Below the pieces are notes generated by a model. The model saw nothing but the letters and a program-made list of their open reading frames with translations. It searched no databases and was not told where the DNA came from. Source: Candidatus Gullanella endobia (GTDB lineage: Bacteria; Pseudomonadota; Gammaproteobacteria; Enterobacterales; Enterobacteriaceae). From it: 64,000 bases of DNA. Positions 1-11,541 of the stretch are shown piece after piece (position 1 is the stretch's first letter; each line of letters starts with the position of its first letter). Made by a program: the position numbers and the translations under genes. The stretch spans positions 434,001 through 498,000 of the forward strand of contig NZ_LN999832.1 in assembly GCF_900048035.1 (NCBI RefSeq), read 5' to 3'.

Positions 1-417
1 GCCATTGCAGGGGATTTATATGTACAAATTCAAGTTCGTAAACATTCTATTTTTGAACGAAAAGAAAATAATCTGTACTGTGAAGTACCTACAAACTTTG
101 CTATTGCTACATTAGGAGGTGAGATTGAAGTTCCTACACTTGACGGCTTAGTGAAGCTAAAAATTCCATCAGAAACACAAACCGGTAAACTTTTCCGAAT
201 GCGTGGTAAAGGAATAAAATCGGTACGTAATGGATTGCGAGGAGATTTACTTTGTCGAGTGGTAGTAGAAACACCCGTAAAACTCAACGAATCTCAAAAA
301 CAGCTATTAAGAAAACTGGAAGAAAGTTTTAGTGGACCTAACGGAAATCAGAATAGTCCGCGTTTAAAAAATTTTCTCGATGGTGTAAAAAAATTCTTTC
401 ATGATTTAACATGTTAA
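1..417 (+). CDS. dnaJ: Chaperone protein DnaJ, C-terminal part (cut by window edge)
   Basis: DnaJ is the Hsp40 co-chaperone that delivers unfolded clients to DnaK and stimulates its ATPase. Only the last 138 codons are in the window, reading in frame from base 1 to TAA at 415-417. They cover the end of the C-terminal substrate-binding domain and the dimerisation tail: [48 protein letters not shown] and the terminal [13 protein letters not shown] all match E. coli DnaJ nearly residue for residue. The J domain and zinc fingers lie outside the window. No stops or frameshifts are seen, so the gene looks functional. The next 3.1 kb holds no gene. Confidence 0.97.
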   Translation, partial: AIAGDLYVQIQVRKHSIFERKENNLYCEVPTNFAIATLGGEIEVPTLDGLVKLKIPSETQTGKLFRMRGKGIKSVRNGLRGDLLCRVVVETPVKLNESQKQLLRKLEESFSGPNGNQNSPRLKNFLDGVKKFFHDLTC

Positions 418-3400
418 TCTAAACTCAGTTTATCTTATATTATTTTTCTTGGTTTCTGATAATTTTTTCTTACCTGTATTACTTTAGATATTTTTTATTA
501 AAATCAAAAATATATGTGGTGATATCATCAGTGATGATATCTGTAATTATGTAGTATTTCTATTAACGTTTAATAATATTGATTAATAATTTTATTTTTT
601 CTTTATTTTTAATAGTTGATAAGCAGTTTACTTTTTTTAATTCTTTTAGAATTGCATATCATATATATATATTTTATATAAATATTTACTATTCTGCTAA
701 TAAGTTCATTATTTAATGATTAAATAAATTAATAAAATCAAAAATAAAAACATTTATATTTATATTACTAATATATGTAAAGCTTATAAAAGTAAGGAGA
801 TTTAGAAGTAATTAATAGAAATATAGTATGAAAATGAAAATATTAGTGTTAAAAATAATATGTATATAAAAAGATGTTTACTATTCATATCAATCTAGAA
901 TTTATAATAATCAGCACATGCTAATATATTTAGCAATCCAATAAATATATTATTATTGGCTTTTATATATTCTTAAATAAACATTATTAATAAATAATAC
1001 ATTAGATAAATTCCAGCTCTTGTTTTATAATAATAATGTATTGCTATCTATCAGTTTTGGTTATTTTTCTTTATAAAATCAGTAATGTAAACAAATTATC
1101 TATAATTAATAGTATTAAATATTACTAAATTTATTAGTAGTATTTCTGTTTTATCTTATAAATAAAATTTCAAAAAATGTTTTATTAAACGACATCAACT
1201 TTATTACGAAACATAATTTACTGTAAAGAATACGATATCGAGTTTTTTTCGATAAAATGAAAAAAGAAAATTTATTATAAAATAATAATTAATAACTCTA
1301 GGTTTTTTGATAAAAATAATAAACCTATAATATACTTTTGCTATACTATAAAAAACTCTAAAATTAAGGGTATTTATAGTGTATAATATTATATTAGAAT
1401 TATTAGTATTTTATAGAACGCTATTTTTATGAAAATCTTTTAACATCAATATCTTTATATCAGAGATATAGTTATGTTAACTAGTAAAATGACAAGTTCA
1501 TTTTAAAGAAAAAAAGATACTTAACATATAATTGGACTACGACTACCTTATTGCAAATAATACAACGAGACTAATTCTCGCACTACTTTAATCATATTAT
1601 TTAAAGTAATTTTTCGCTTAGTTTTTCTTGAGAGTATACCAATACGAATATAGTCGGATATAGCAAAGATTGTCTGTATGCGTGTAATAAAAAATCCGAT
1701 ACGATGCCATAGATTTTATTAATTTCTATATATATGCCTATAATCCTATATTATATATAATATCTAAATATATAGATTTAATTCAGCTACGTTAATAACG
1801 ATATCGTACATGTGGATATCTTATCTTATTATTCCGAAATATCTAACACAGGTGATTATTCAATATCAAAAATCATTAATTATATGATTTATATAAATCG
1901 AGGAAGCTAAACATATATACTATATCCCATAGTAGAGACTAATTCATCCATATGGATGATTAAAAATCAGTGCTTAAAAACTAGGTGATAACATAATTGA
2001 TATTGTAATTGCTATTAATAAAAATTTTTAAAAAAATCTTACACAATAAACAAAGTATTTAAACTTTGATATATTTTAATTTTGAATGCTAATTTAAAAT
2101 ACAAAATTCAAAAATTATTTTTAATATGAATATGTTATTTTTAGTTCTGTTTCAGGCTAATTTTTAGAAAAATTTATAATTTAAAAATAAATAAGCTGAA
2201 AAAAATCAGATGGATTAATAACTATAAAAGTTTTAGTAGGAAGCTACTTTCTCATTATATAGAAAATAATTTAAGATAATAACACTAACGTATCTCTATT
2301 TTCTGATATTACGAAGAAATATTTTTAATAAGGTAATTTCTACAAAATAATTATAGATAATGATAATTTATGTTTACTTCTTTAATCTAGTTATAAATTC
2401 TATAATGGATTATTTATAAGTTTTAACTAAATTGAAACTTATCAAAGTAGTATAACATAATATGAGATTAATTTTTTATGTGTCTTATAAAACAAATAAT
2501 AATATAATCCTACTAAGTTAGTTTAAAACTTAATATATTAAGAACTATGAAAAATAAACTTTACTATTTATCAATAGTAAAAGTAAGCGTATTTTTCTCA
2601 AATTCTTTGCTATTGATATATATCAATATATGTTGATCTAACATAAAATTAAAATTTTTTAAAAAACTATTAAAATATAATCAATTTAATAGTTATTAAA
2701 CATAATCATAAACCTTTATACATTATCTTCTATGCATTAGAGCTATCTAACTATTTTTCTAAAATTATACAATAAAGATTATTTTTATAAAGATAAGTTT
2801 TATATTTTACTAAAAAATAGATATTGTTTAAGAAATAACTAAAACCTGAAAGAAATATTATTAGTATAAAAACATATAATTTTATCCCAAAAAGTCTTAA
2901 TATATTTGATATATCTAATAATAGTGTATCATCATAAATTTATTATTTTTAAATTAATAATAAGAATACAAAACTATTTTTCTATTTTTTATAAAAGGTC
3001 ACTTATTCTAATTATAAGTGTGGTTTTTCATGCAGTACTGTACTTTAAATCGTTTGTCTAAAAATTAGACTTTTATTTCATTATCATTATGTTGATATTA
3101 GTTTAGTATAAAATAATTAAAAGTATATTATATTTCGATATTACCAAAATAAAAGTTGTTTTATAGTTGATTTTTAAGGAGAAATAATTAATATATATTA
3201 AGAATATAAGATCTAAATAAAATTCTCTAATTTTATGTTCTATATAGTTTTTAGAATCATTAATAATATTCCGTTTTTAGGAAGTTATAAATCTAGCAAA
3301 AAATCTATAATCATGATATTTTTAAGATTATTTGCTTTATAATAAAATTATCTTAGATTGAGAATCTATAGCCAATATATTAAGCTATCGCACTAATAGT

Positions 3401-3515
3401 ACATATTATCAGAATTTAACTTTATTTCAATTCGATTATATAAGATAATTAATAAAATCAGATGAGTTACTTCTATAAATAATTATTTTATTAAATATAT
3501 TATTTTTCAGTTATA
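418..3515. other. Gene-free AT-rich spacer, 3.1 kb
   Basis: No convincing coding sequence, tRNA or known structured RNA is visible between dnaJ and holD. Homopolymeric A/T tracts and stops fill all frames. One patch around 1530-1715 is less AT-rich and carries an open frame on the minus strand (see findings). A small stem (CACTTAT/ATAAGTG, 3000-3020) followed by a T-rich run is present but has no gene to serve. The length suggests several lost genes, but I could not identify any of them. Confidence 0.7.
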
Positions 3516-3932
3516 TTAACTAATAGGAATATTAATACGGTATTCGTAATCACTTATTTGGCGCCATAACTTACGTTTTGCATTAGCATCTACTGAAAGT
3601 GCTAGTATCGGCGGAGTATGAAAGACTATACCTGAAAAATCGCGATTAATTTTCAATCCAAGACACCAACAATGGCAACGCATACTCTCTGGTAATAGTA
3701 TTACGTGTTCAAGCTTTACTCCATAAAGTTGTGATGATGTTAGTCTCATACTACGTGCTACATCGATTATTAAAGGATGATCAATTGGCGGTAGCTGGTC
3801 AGATATTAATAATAAGCGAATATGATCTAATAACTTAATTGCAACCTCACTGTATAACAGTGATGGATATCGGAGTATCCATTGTGTTATACCGAGTTGT
3901 TTTAATTGCCAATTGCGTTTTATTATTGTCAC
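3516..3932 (-). CDS. holD: DNA polymerase III psi subunit HolD
   Basis: HolD (psi) binds chi (HolC) and connects the clamp loader to SSB on the lagging strand. The protein is 138 aa, against about 137 in E. coli. The N-terminus RNWQLKQLGITQWILRYP and later blocks (HIRLL, LPPIDHPL, DVARSM, LWRQISDYEY) match the family in order. The start is GTG at 3932, preceded by AGGA five bases upstream. Psi is one of the less conserved replisome subunits and is often lost in reduced genomes, so its survival is notable. It stands alone: its E. coli neighbours rsmC and rimI are not recognisable on either side. Identification rests on the N-terminal motif and length. Confidence 0.88.
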   Translation of the reverse strand: MTIIKRNWQLKQLGITQWILRYPSLLYSEVAIKLLDHIRLLLISDQLPPIDHPLIIDVARSMRLTSSQLYGVKLEHVILLPESMRCHCWCLGLKINRDFSGIVFHTPPILALSVDANAKRKLWRQISDYEYRINIPIS

Positions 3933-4627
3933 TATTTTCCTGCTAAATCTAAATAACTATAATTTTTATCATTATCTTAATGATTTCATCCAATATAAAG
4001 ATGGAATTCTATTATCTTATATCAGATGGAATTAATTAAAAATTTTATTGTATGTTTATTTTAATTTATACTAATAAAATTATAAGCTACTATAAAATAT
4101 ATTCAGAATTATTTAGATAATGAGTAATAATAAAAGTATATGCATTTAATTGTTAATCTAATTTAAAGATTAATAGAATTAATAATTCCTCTCTAATGCA
4201 GTACTAATCAGGTTAACTCTTATTATCTTCGTATAATTATATTTGTTCTTATACAAGCATTTAAAATCTATTTAATAGTTTTACAAAGATAATTTCAAAA
4301 GAAAAATAAAAAATGAAATAGAAAGATTATATTTTAATATATAATCTTTCTAAAATTTTGTAACTAAACGATAGATGCGTTTTATTCAAAAATTTATTGC
4401 ATTATATGAATTAAAAATACAAAATCTTCTAATTATCATAGAAGTAATATACAATTTCAAATAAACAAAAAGCCTAGTAATCAAAATTTAACTATTTGTT
4501 ATTAATTTATTGGTAGTAATATTTTTACTAAAAATTTAACTCTCATTTAATCTATTGAAGATCAATAGATTAAATTCATTATTATAATATGATATATCAT
4601 CTCATTATAATTAATGTTTAAATAATC
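3933..4627. other. Spacer between holD and deaD
   Basis: No gene is seen. The only clear structure is the 14-bp perfect hairpin at 4319-4352, annotated separately as a probable deaD terminator. Confidence 0.7.
4319..4352 (-). terminator. Terminator-like hairpin downstream of deaD
   Basis: Perfect 14-bp inverted repeat (TAGAAAGATTATAT / ATATAATCTTTCTA) with a 6-nt loop. On the minus strand it is followed by a T-rich run (TTTCATTTTTTATTTTTC). It lies about 275 nt after the deaD stop and before holD, so it could end deaD transcription. The stem is AT-rich, so it would be weaker than a classical terminator. Confidence 0.5.
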
Positions 4628-6436
4628 TTAGCTTACTGAAGCAGTAGTGTTATTGTGATATTGTAAATATTGGACTTCATGCCTAAAACGGCGTTTATTA
4701 TCGCCTTCGCGACGATTATTGAAGCTGCGATGTTTACTGCTGTAATTGCTACGACTAGTATTCGAATTATCCCGTAATTGTGCTTTACCGATAAAATGTA
4801 TATTCATAGGCTTGTTCAGAATACGTATATGAGTGAAATGAGATAACACTTTACTCGATATACCTTGCTGTAATTCTATTGTAGAGTGTGAGGAAAATAA
4901 TTTTATATTACCAATATAACAACTTCTGATATCTCCTTCATTAGCGATTGCACCAACAATATGACGAACTTCTACTCCATCATTACGGCCTATTTCAATA
5001 CGATAGAGATCCATTTTTCTAACATCGCGAATTCCACGACGAAGTGAGCGCTCTACGTTTTCTCGCTGTTCGTTACGTTCATGCAAATTTCGGTGTGTGT
5101 GATGCTTAATTACCGGATCAGAAAATAAAATCAACGGACGTTCACCCTGAGCTATTTTTAATAGCACAGCGGCTAATGTTTCCATATCAAGCTTTTCTGC
5201 TGGTTGTAATTTAGTTAGCAGTGCACGATACATATCAAGATCGCTGCTTTCTAACTGATTTTTCACATTAGCAGCAAATTTAGCTAAACGACGTGTATTC
5301 AAAACTTCAGGCGTTGGTAGGTAAACTTCCGGAATTGTTAGCTTCATTATTCGCTCAATATTACGCAGAAGACGGCGTTCTCGATTTTCTACAAACAACA
5401 ATGCGCGGCCAGCGCGGCCAGCACGACCGGTACGACCGATACGGTGTATATAGGATTCAGAATCTATTGGAATATCGTAGTTTACTACTAAGCTGATTCG
5501 ATCAACATCTAGTCCACGGGCAGCGACATCGGTAGCAATCAGAACATCAAGACGACCATCTCTAAGACGGTCTAACGTTTTCTCACGAAGAGCTTGGTTC
5601 ATGTCACCGTTTAAGGCAGAGCTATTATAACCGCTACGTTCAAGTATTTCAGCTACTTCCAGAGTCATGTTTTTAGTACGCACAAAAATAATGGCAGCAT
5701 CGAAATCTTCTGATTCTAAAAAACGTATTAAAGCTTCATTTTTATGAATACCCTTAACCATCCAGTAGCTCTGGCTAATATCGGGACGAGTATTTATACT
5801 GGAATGAATACATACTTCCTTTGGTTCATTCATAAATCGACGAGTAATACGGCGAATAACTTCTGGCATAGTGGCAGAAAATAGTGCAGTTTGATGCTTC
5901 TTTGGTATCTGAGTAAAAATATTTTCGACATCTTCGATAAAACCCATTCGCAACATTTCATCAGCTTCATCTAGTACTAATCCGCTTAAACTAGCTAAAA
6001 TAAGCGTACCTCGTTTTAAATGATCAAGTAGACGACCAGGTGTGCCAACTACAACCTGTGGTCCCTGACGCAACGCACGTAATTGTAAATCATAACGCTG
6101 ACCACCATAAAGAGTAACTATGTTAATATCTTTTATATACTTAGCAAAATCGGTACAGGCTTCACCTACTTGTATCGCTAATTCTCGGGTCGGTACTAAA
6201 ATTAATACCTGTGGTACAACTAGTTCAGGTTTAATATTGTGTAACAGCGGCAGAAAAAAAGCCGCGGTTTTACCGCTACCGGTCTGCGCCATCCCTAATA
6301 CATCATAGCCAGACAAAAGATACGGAATACAAGCAGATTGGATTGGAGAGGGTTTTTTATAACCTAGGTCAGTTAATGCATTAAGAATAGGAGCTTTTAG
6401 CCCAAGATCGGCAAAAGAGGTTTCTACTTTAGACAT
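4628..6436 (-). CDS. deaD: ATP-dependent DEAD-box RNA helicase DeaD/CsdA
   Basis: Cold-shock RNA helicase that helps assemble the large ribosomal subunit and unwinds mRNA structure for decay. From [16 protein letters not shown] the protein has 602 aa (E. coli 629). All helicase motifs are intact: Q motif near residue 30, AQTGSGKT at 50-57, PTREL, GTPGR, DEAD at 157-160, SAT at 188-190, and HRIGRTGR near 332-339. The C-terminal RNA-binding domain ([20 protein letters not shown]) is present, but the arginine/glycine-rich tail is shortened. I prefer the ATG at 6436 because GAGG sits 9 nt upstream; an in-frame ATG at 6451 would add five residues but has its AAAGGA touching the codon. In E. coli nlpI lies between pnp and deaD; here that gene is a fossil. 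Confidence 0.97.
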   Translation of the reverse strand: MSKVETSFADLGLKAPILNALTDLGYKKPSPIQSACIPYLLSGYDVLGMAQTGSGKTAAFFLPLLHNIKPELVVPQVLILVPTRELAIQVGEACTDFAKYIKDINIVTLYGGQRYDLQLRALRQGPQVVVGTPGRLLDHLKRGTLILASLSGLVLDEADEMLRMGFIEDVENIFTQIPKKHQTALFSATMPEVIRRITRRFMNEPKEVCIHSSINTRPDISQSYWMVKGIHKNEALIRFLESEDFDAAIIFVRTKNMTLEVAEILERSGYNSSALNGDMNQALREKTLDRLRDGRLDVLIATDVAARGLDVDRISLVVNYDIPIDSESYIHRIGRTGRAGRAGRALLFVENRERRLLRNIERIMKLTIPEVYLPTPEVLNTRRLAKFAANVKNQLESSDLDMYRALLTKLQPAEKLDMETLAAVLLKIAQGERPLILFSDPVIKHHTHRNLHERNEQRENVERSLRRGIRDVRKMDLYRIEIGRNDGVEVRHIVGAIANEGDIRSCYIGNIKLFSSHSTIELQQGISSKVLSHFTHIRILNKPMNIHFIGKAQLRDNSNTSRSNYSSKHRSFNNRREGDNKRRFRHEVQYLQYHNNTTASVS

Positions 6437-6469
6437 GTACACGTACCTCATTCCTTTGTAGTGGCCACT

Positions 6470-7257
6470 CTATATAACTAATTATGAAATTTTTATTTAT
6501 TTCATAAAATATAAACTGGCTAAAATTTGATTGATGAAAAAATAAAATATTAAGTTTTATTAGCTATTTTTAATTTTTATTGTAATAGATTTTTTTCCTT
6601 TTACTAAAAGGATTATTTAATGATATATAATGATGCTTAACAAAATTAAGCATCTTATTAACAATTGTTAGTTTTAATAAAATTAAAGTAATATTCTTAT
6701 TTTTAATATTTAGATAGTACCTACTTAAATAGAAGTTAGTTTTACTTAAATGACAAGCGAGTGAAGTGTTATTTATTGACTTACTAATATAGCAAGGTAA
6801 TCTGAATTAAATAATATTAAACGTTAATTAAAATAATATATGGAAAAATCGTAATTTCAATATACAAAGTTAAACATCAAAATAAGTTCTAATATAGAAT
6901 CAAATATTTTATAAACAGCATTATGCTTATTAGCTGAATTCAGCATATATCAAGATAATTAAAAATTTTTCGTATATCAATCGGATATCATTAACTATAA
7001 AAATTATCTTACGCAAACACTCTTAATCCAAAATCACCATATAGTAATTCGTATTTGTATAACAAGATTTTCTTAATTAATAGTAATTTAATTTATTAAT
7101 GCTAGTTTATATTTTTTAAAAATATAACTCTCATTATAATATTGATTATAAAGAGATAAAGAGCAAAAAGAACATAATCTTAATTATATTAACCACTATT
7201 CCTATATCTTGTTAGAGATTATCCATAGAAAAAATATTAAAGAAATATTTTTTATCT
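6470..7257 (-). pseudogene. nlpI: Decayed nlpI (TPR lipoprotein)
   Basis: NlpI is an outer-membrane TPR lipoprotein that modulates peptidoglycan endopeptidases. No frame is open, but minus-strand translation recovers the family in order. At 7053-6995, YE then LLYGDFGLRVFA, stop, DNF matches [20 protein letters not shown]. At 6960-6934, NYLDIC, stop, IQ matches NYLGIYLTQ. After a frameshift, AVYKIFDSILEL matches AAYEAFDSVLEL, and FNFVY, stop, NYDFSIYY matches YNYAHLNRGIALYY down to 6827. The position implied for codon 1 (about 7257) lies 115 nt after the pnp stop, close to the E. coli spacing. Limits are approximate. The gene is clearly dead. Confidence 0.85.
7229..7253 (-). terminator. Terminator-like hairpin downstream of pnp
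   Basis: A 10-bp perfect stem (AAAAAATATT / AATATTTTTT) with a 5-nt loop lies about 120 nt after the pnp stop. It is symmetrical, so it carries a T-tract on either strand. It may end pnp transcription now that nlpI downstream is dead. An all-AT stem is weak evidence. Confidence 0.3.
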
Positions 7258-7371
7258 AATTTATATAAATACACTGTGTTATTGTAATCCAAATAGCTTT
7301 CTATCAAGGAAAATAGTTAAAGATGGTAGTAATAATCTAAAAAACTGTTTCGTTTCACAGATTATACTCTC

Positions 7372-9462
7372 CTATTTGAGAATAGTAGCTTCTTTAATGC
7401 TTAAGCGAATACGACCCTGACGGTCTAGTTCTAAGACTTTAACCAGAACTTCTTGACCTAGTTCTAGGTAATCAGCTACTTTTTCTATACGCTTATCAGC
7501 AATCTGGGATATATGCACTAATCCTTCTTTTCCACCATTAATAGAAACGAAGGCACCAAAATCTACAATACGAGTTACTTTACTATTATAAATGCGACCT
7601 ACTTCAATTTCGGCAGTAATTTCTTCGATTCGACGAATAGCATAACGGGCTTTATTACTGTTAGTTGCTGCTACTTTCACGATACCATCATCTTCGATTT
7701 CAATTGTTGTACCAGTTTCTTCCGTCAATGCACGGATAACTGAACCACCTTTACCAATTATATTCTTAATCTTATCGGGACTAATTTTAATAGTATGGAT
7801 ACGTGGCGCAAATTCAGAAATATCGTCACGAGGTAAGCTGATTGCTCGTTCCATAACGTCCAAGATATGCATACGTGCACCTTTTGCCTGATTCAGTGCT
7901 ACTCGTATAATTTCACAAGTAATACCTTCAATTTTGATATCCATTTGAAATGCAGTTATACCTTCACGACTACCAGCAACTTTAAAATCCATATCGCCTA
8001 GATAATCTTCATCACTCAAAATATCTGATAATATAATAAATTTGTCACCTTTCTTTATAAGACCCATAGCGATACCAGCAACGGCTGATTTTATGGGTAC
8101 TCCTGCATCCATTAGTGCTAATGAAGCTCCACATACGGAAGCCATTGAGGAAGATCCATTCGATTCAGTTATTTCTGATACAATACGCACAGTATACGGG
8201 AACTCGCTTGTTTTTGGCATTACTGCTAAAACACCGCGTTTTGCTAAATAGCCATGACCAATTTCACGACGCTTTGGTAACCCTATTATTCCGGTTTCAC
8301 CAACACAGTACGGAGGAAAATTATAGTGAAATAGAAAGCGATCTATTCGTTCACCCGTCAATTCATCAATATTTTGTGCATCTCGATCGGTACCAAGGGT
8401 AACAGTAACTAGTGCTTGGGTTTCACCGCGAGTAAATAATGCTGATCCATGAGTACGTGGTAATACACCAGTACGAACATCTAGACTACGAATCATATCT
8501 TTTTCCCGACCATCAATGCGTAATTCACCACACAAGATACGATTACGTACTATACTTTGTTCAAGCGTACTAAGGATATTCTTTATATCACCTATATCTA
8601 TTGTGTTATTATGACTAGTTAAAATTTCAATAATATCAGATTTTATAGCTTCAATCGTAGCATAGCGTTCTTGTTTTTCAGTGATGCGATAAGCATTACC
8701 GAGACGTATTTCTGCTAATTCAGAAATACGTGATTTTAAATCAATATTAATATTCTTTGCTTTCCACTGCCATCTTGGCTTACCAGCTTCAGTTACTAAT
8801 TGATTTATATTATCGATTACGATCTGTTGCTGTTCGTGTCCATATACTACAGCACCAAGCATTTGATCTTCGCTTAGTAGACGCGCTTCAGACTCCACCA
8901 TTAATACAGCGTTTTTAGTACCGGAAACAACCATATCCAAACAGCTTGTCATCAATTCAGATTGAGTTGGATTAAGAACATATTGATTATTGATATAGCC
9001 AACACGTGCAGCTCCTATAGGACCACTAAACGGAATGCCAGATAGACTTAGTACAGCGGAAGCGCCAATCATCGCTACTATATCAGAACTAATTTGTGGA
9101 TTAACTGAGACAACGGTAGCAACAATCTGAACTTCATTTAAAAAACCTAAAGGAAACAGTGGACGAATAGGACGATCAATCAAGCGAGAAATCAATGTTT
9201 CACTTTCACTCATTCGACCTTCACGGCGAAAAAAACCACCAGGGAAACGACCAGCAGCATAGGTTCGTTCTTGATAATTAATTGTTAGTGGAAAAAAACT
9301 CTGTTCGGGTTTTTCTTGTTTAGCGCATACAACAGTCACAAATACTGCTGTATCATCCATGCTTACCATGACTGCGGCAGTCGCCTGACGAGCCATCATA
9401 CCAGTTTCCAACGTAATAGTATGTTGACCGTATTGAAACGTGCGAACAATCGGATTTAACAA
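7372..9462 (-). CDS. pnp: Polyribonucleotide nucleotidyltransferase (PNPase)
   Basis: PNPase degrades RNA 3' to 5' by phosphorolysis and is a degradosome core enzyme. The 696 aa protein (E. coli 711) has two RNase PH domains (about residues 1-215 and 310-545), the second with [22 protein letters not shown] domain follows with the GKGG loop ([17 protein letters not shown]), then an S1 domain ([20 protein letters not shown]). The protein stops at [12 protein letters not shown], so the short acidic tail beyond S1 in E. coli is missing. It lies downstream of rpsO as in E. coli, with a structured leader (9548-9583) where RNase III-dependent autocontrol acts in E. coli. Confidence 0.98.
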   Translation of the reverse strand: MLNPIVRTFQYGQHTITLETGMMARQATAAVMVSMDDTAVFVTVVCAKQEKPEQSFFPLTINYQERTYAAGRFPGGFFRREGRMSESETLISRLIDRPIRPLFPLGFLNEVQIVATVVSVNPQISSDIVAMIGASAVLSLSGIPFSGPIGAARVGYINNQYVLNPTQSELMTSCLDMVVSGTKNAVLMVESEARLLSEDQMLGAVVYGHEQQQIVIDNINQLVTEAGKPRWQWKAKNINIDLKSRISELAEIRLGNAYRITEKQERYATIEAIKSDIIEILTSHNNTIDIGDIKNILSTLEQSIVRNRILCGELRIDGREKDMIRSLDVRTGVLPRTHGSALFTRGETQALVTVTLGTDRDAQNIDELTGERIDRFLFHYNFPPYCVGETGIIGLPKRREIGHGYLAKRGVLAVMPKTSEFPYTVRIVSEITESNGSSSMASVCGASLALMDAGVPIKSAVAGIAMGLIKKGDKFIILSDILSDEDYLGDMDFKVAGSREGITAFQMDIKIEGITCEIIRVALNQAKGARMHILDVMERAISLPRDDISEFAPRIHTIKISPDKIKNIIGKGGSVIRALTEETGTTIEIEDDGIVKVAATNSNKARYAIRRIEEITAEIEVGRIYNSKVTRIVDFGAFVSINGGKEGLVHISQIADKRIEKVADYLELGQEVLVKVLELDRQGRIRLSIKEATILK

Positions 9463-9547
9463 AATAATTTCCTTTTAAAAACGTGTGATAATTTAAATTA
9501 AACCACACAAATTGTTGATTAAAAACTTTTTCATCGAATTTTTTCGA

Positions 9548-9583
9548 CTAATAATATATTTATTCATATAGATATATTATTAG
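9548..9583 (-). promoter_or_regulatory. pnp leader hairpin, candidate RNase III/PNPase autoregulatory site
   Basis: Perfect 12-bp inverted repeat CTAATAATATAT / ATATATTATTAG with a 12-nt loop, 86 nt upstream of the pnp start. In E. coli the pnp leader forms a long stem-loop cut by RNase III, after which PNPase represses its own mRNA. Position and shape fit that element; the sequence itself has drifted to AT. Function is inferred from position. Confidence 0.5.
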
Positions 9584-9671
9584 TTATACAAATTTTAGAA
9601 ACCGAAAAATCTAATTAACGCTAATCACCAAGATTGATAAAACTTATCTAGGGATAAAGATTCTTTAGAAG

Positions 9672-9697
9672 AAAGGGGCCTTATATGACCCCCCTTT
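9672..9697 (-). terminator. rpsO terminator/attenuator before pnp
   Basis: AAAGGGG pairs with CCCCTTT across a 12-nt loop, 23 nt after the rpsO stop, and is followed on the minus strand by a short T-rich run. It is one of the few GC-rich patches in the spacers and matches the place of the E. coli rpsO t1 attenuator, which allows partial readthrough into pnp. Confidence 0.75.
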
Positions 9698-9719
9698 TTT
9701 CTTATGAAACTGGCTAAGT

Positions 9720-9989
9720 TTAATGACGTAAACACAATCGTTCGATAAGACTTGTATAACGTACTATATCTTTTCCTTTTAAATAGTTAAGTAACTTACG
9801 ACGTCGTGAAACCATACGTAAAAGACCACGTCGGCTATGATGATCTTTTTTATGTTCTGCAAAATGTCCTTGTAAATGACTAATCTGAGCGGTTAAAAGA
9901 GCAACCTGAACTTCAGCAGAAGCGCTATCTTTATCATTATATCTGAAATCGGAAATAATTTTCATCTTCTCTGAAACACTTAGAGACAT
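9720..9989 (-). CDS. rpsO: 30S ribosomal protein S15
   Basis: S15 is a primary 16S rRNA-binding protein that nucleates the platform of the small subunit. The 89 aa product from [15 protein letters not shown] equals the E. coli length, and STEVQ-like and [20 protein letters not shown] blocks are nearly identical. The start is the second of two adjacent ATGs: GGAG lies 7 nt before ATG at 9989. The longer upstream open frame is not coding. It sits between truB and pnp as in E. coli. S15 represses its own mRNA in E. coli through a leader pseudoknot; I could not confirm that structure here. Confidence 0.97.
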   Translation of the reverse strand: MSLSVSEKMKIISDFRYNDKDSASAEVQVALLTAQISHLQGHFAEHKKDHHSRRGLLRMVSRRRKLLNYLKGKDIVRYTSLIERLCLRH

Positions 9990-10108
9990 CATAACACTCC
10001 AAAATGATTGTGAAAAAAAACAAATATCAATATTTAGTGTATTCACTAATTCCATATTAGTGATTTATTGTACTCTTAGATTGTGCTGATCGCAAGATTA
10101 TTATATGA

Positions 10109-11050
10109 TTAAATGTGTGATTTTGATATTAGTCGATACGGTGTTATTCGGTTTAGTACAACAATTTTACCAATACCAAAAAATTGTTTAGTATCTCCTT
10201 TTGTTAAACGTACTAAACCAGTTTTTGGTTGTGCTGTAACCGTTACAGTTTGTCCCATATATACTCGTGTAGCGAGATCAAGTGGTAAATTAACCACTGG
10301 CATATCTGCTACTGCACTATCTATAGGCAACAAAAAAGAATCTAATTTTGCTAGGGTGGTTGGAGCTTCAGGCGCGTTGGAAGAGATATTCTGTAACGTT
10401 TTAAGTGTTATAATATCTTTAGTAGAGTAGTGAGCAACTCTTAATCTACTAAGAGCCGTTACATGTGCACCACAGCCGAGACGTTCACCTAAATCATCAA
10501 TAATAGTGCGAATATAGGTACCTTTAGAACAATGAATTTCCAGTTCTATCTTCGTTAAATCCCAATAGTGTAACTGTAAATCATAGACGTAGATAGAACG
10601 TATCTTACGTTTTATCGTAATACCTTTTCTAGCATACTTATATAATGGATATCCTTGATGTTTTAGAGCAGAAAACATAGATGGAATTTGACTACTTTTA
10701 CCTCGAAAAGAGTTCAGTGTTGTTTCAAGACGCATCTTATCCAGCGATACTGGACGGATGCTAATCGTATGTCCTTCAGAATCGGAGGTATCAGTGCGTT
10801 CGCCAAGTTTAGCAGTAACCCGATAACGTTTGTCAGCATCGAGCAAATATTGTGAAAATTTTGTTGCTTCACCGAGACAGATTGGCAGCACGCCAGTTGC
10901 TAAGGGATCTAGTGCACCAGTGTGCCCAGCTTTATTAGCTCGAAATAACCATTTTATCTTTTGTAATAGGTCGTTTGATGATATACCGAACGGTTTATCT
11001 ATCAAGATAATACCATTAATATTACGACCATAGCGATTTTGACGACCCAT
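10109..11050 (-). CDS. truB: tRNA pseudouridine-55 synthase TruB
   Basis: TruB makes the universal pseudouridine 55 in the T-loop of tRNAs. From [20 protein letters not shown] the product is 313 aa (E. coli 314). The catalytic aspartate lies in GALDPLATG (D48), and [19 protein letters not shown] and the C-terminal PUA domain ([15 protein letters not shown]) are present. I chose ATG at 11050 because GAGG lies upstream and the protein then aligns with E. coli; an ATG at 11077 adds nine residues but has no ribosome-binding site. It lies between rbfA and rpsO in the nusA-infB operon order. Confidence 0.97.
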   Translation of the reverse strand: MGRQNRYGRNINGIILIDKPFGISSNDLLQKIKWLFRANKAGHTGALDPLATGVLPICLGEATKFSQYLLDADKRYRVTAKLGERTDTSDSEGHTISIRPVSLDKMRLETTLNSFRGKSSQIPSMFSALKHQGYPLYKYARKGITIKRKIRSIYVYDLQLHYWDLTKIELEIHCSKGTYIRTIIDDLGERLGCGAHVTALSRLRVAHYSTKDIITLKTLQNISSNAPEAPTTLAKLDSFLLPIDSAVADMPVVNLPLDLATRVYMGQTVTVTAQPKTGLVRLTKGDTKQFFGIGKIVVLNRITPYRLISKSHI

Positions 11051-11121
11051 CAAGTTTTTATCCTCGCTATATTTCATTATATATCTTATATATTGAAGTA
11101 CTTTTAACTAGATATAAACGA

Positions 11122-11478
11122 TTATTTTTTTATAGCTTGATTAATAAGATTAGATATATGTATGCCTTCTAGCAGTGAATTATCATAAACGAAAGTTAAT
11201 TTAGGTATAATACGCAAGTGTATAGCTTTGCCAAGTAGGCTACGGATAAAACCTACAGCATTTTGTAATGTCTGGATACTGGTTTTTTTCTGCTCAGTAT
11301 TATTTTTATTTAAAAAGGTAACGAATACTTTCGCATAAGATAAATCACGTGATATTTGTATGCCTGATACTGTCACTATGCCGATACGGGGATCTTTTAT
11401 TTCGTTCTGCAAAATTATGGCAATTTCTCTTTGTATTGTCTGAGAGACACGTTGGATTCGACTATATTTTTTGGTCAT
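11122..11478 (-). CDS. rbfA: Ribosome-binding factor A
   Basis: RbfA binds the immature 30S subunit near the 5' helix of 16S rRNA and is needed for its maturation, above all in the cold. The 118 aa protein (E. coli 133) carries the KH-type core: [42 protein letters not shown] and [12 protein letters not shown]. The C-terminal tail of E. coli RbfA is missing, as in several other proteins in this window. It is 63 nt downstream of infB and 71 nt upstream of truB. Confidence 0.95.
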   Translation of the reverse strand: MTKKYSRIQRVSQTIQREIAIILQNEIKDPRIGIVTVSGIQISRDLSYAKVFVTFLNKNNTEQKKTSIQTLQNAVGFIRSLLGKAIHLRIIPKLTFVYDNSLLEGIHISNLINQAIKK

Positions 11479-11541
11479 AGTAATTTTCTAAATAAGAATA
11501 ACTTTTTTCTTCTTTTCGATATATATTTTGATAAAGTATTA

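Noticed and set aside
418-3515. Search for rnpB, ssrA, ffs or other structured RNAs in the long spacer
   Set aside because: None of the conserved GC-containing cores of these RNAs was recognised.
8042-8402. Plus-strand frames inside pnp, and similar frames inside infB, nusA, ftsH, groL and groS
   Set aside because: They are antisense shadows of strongly conserved genes.
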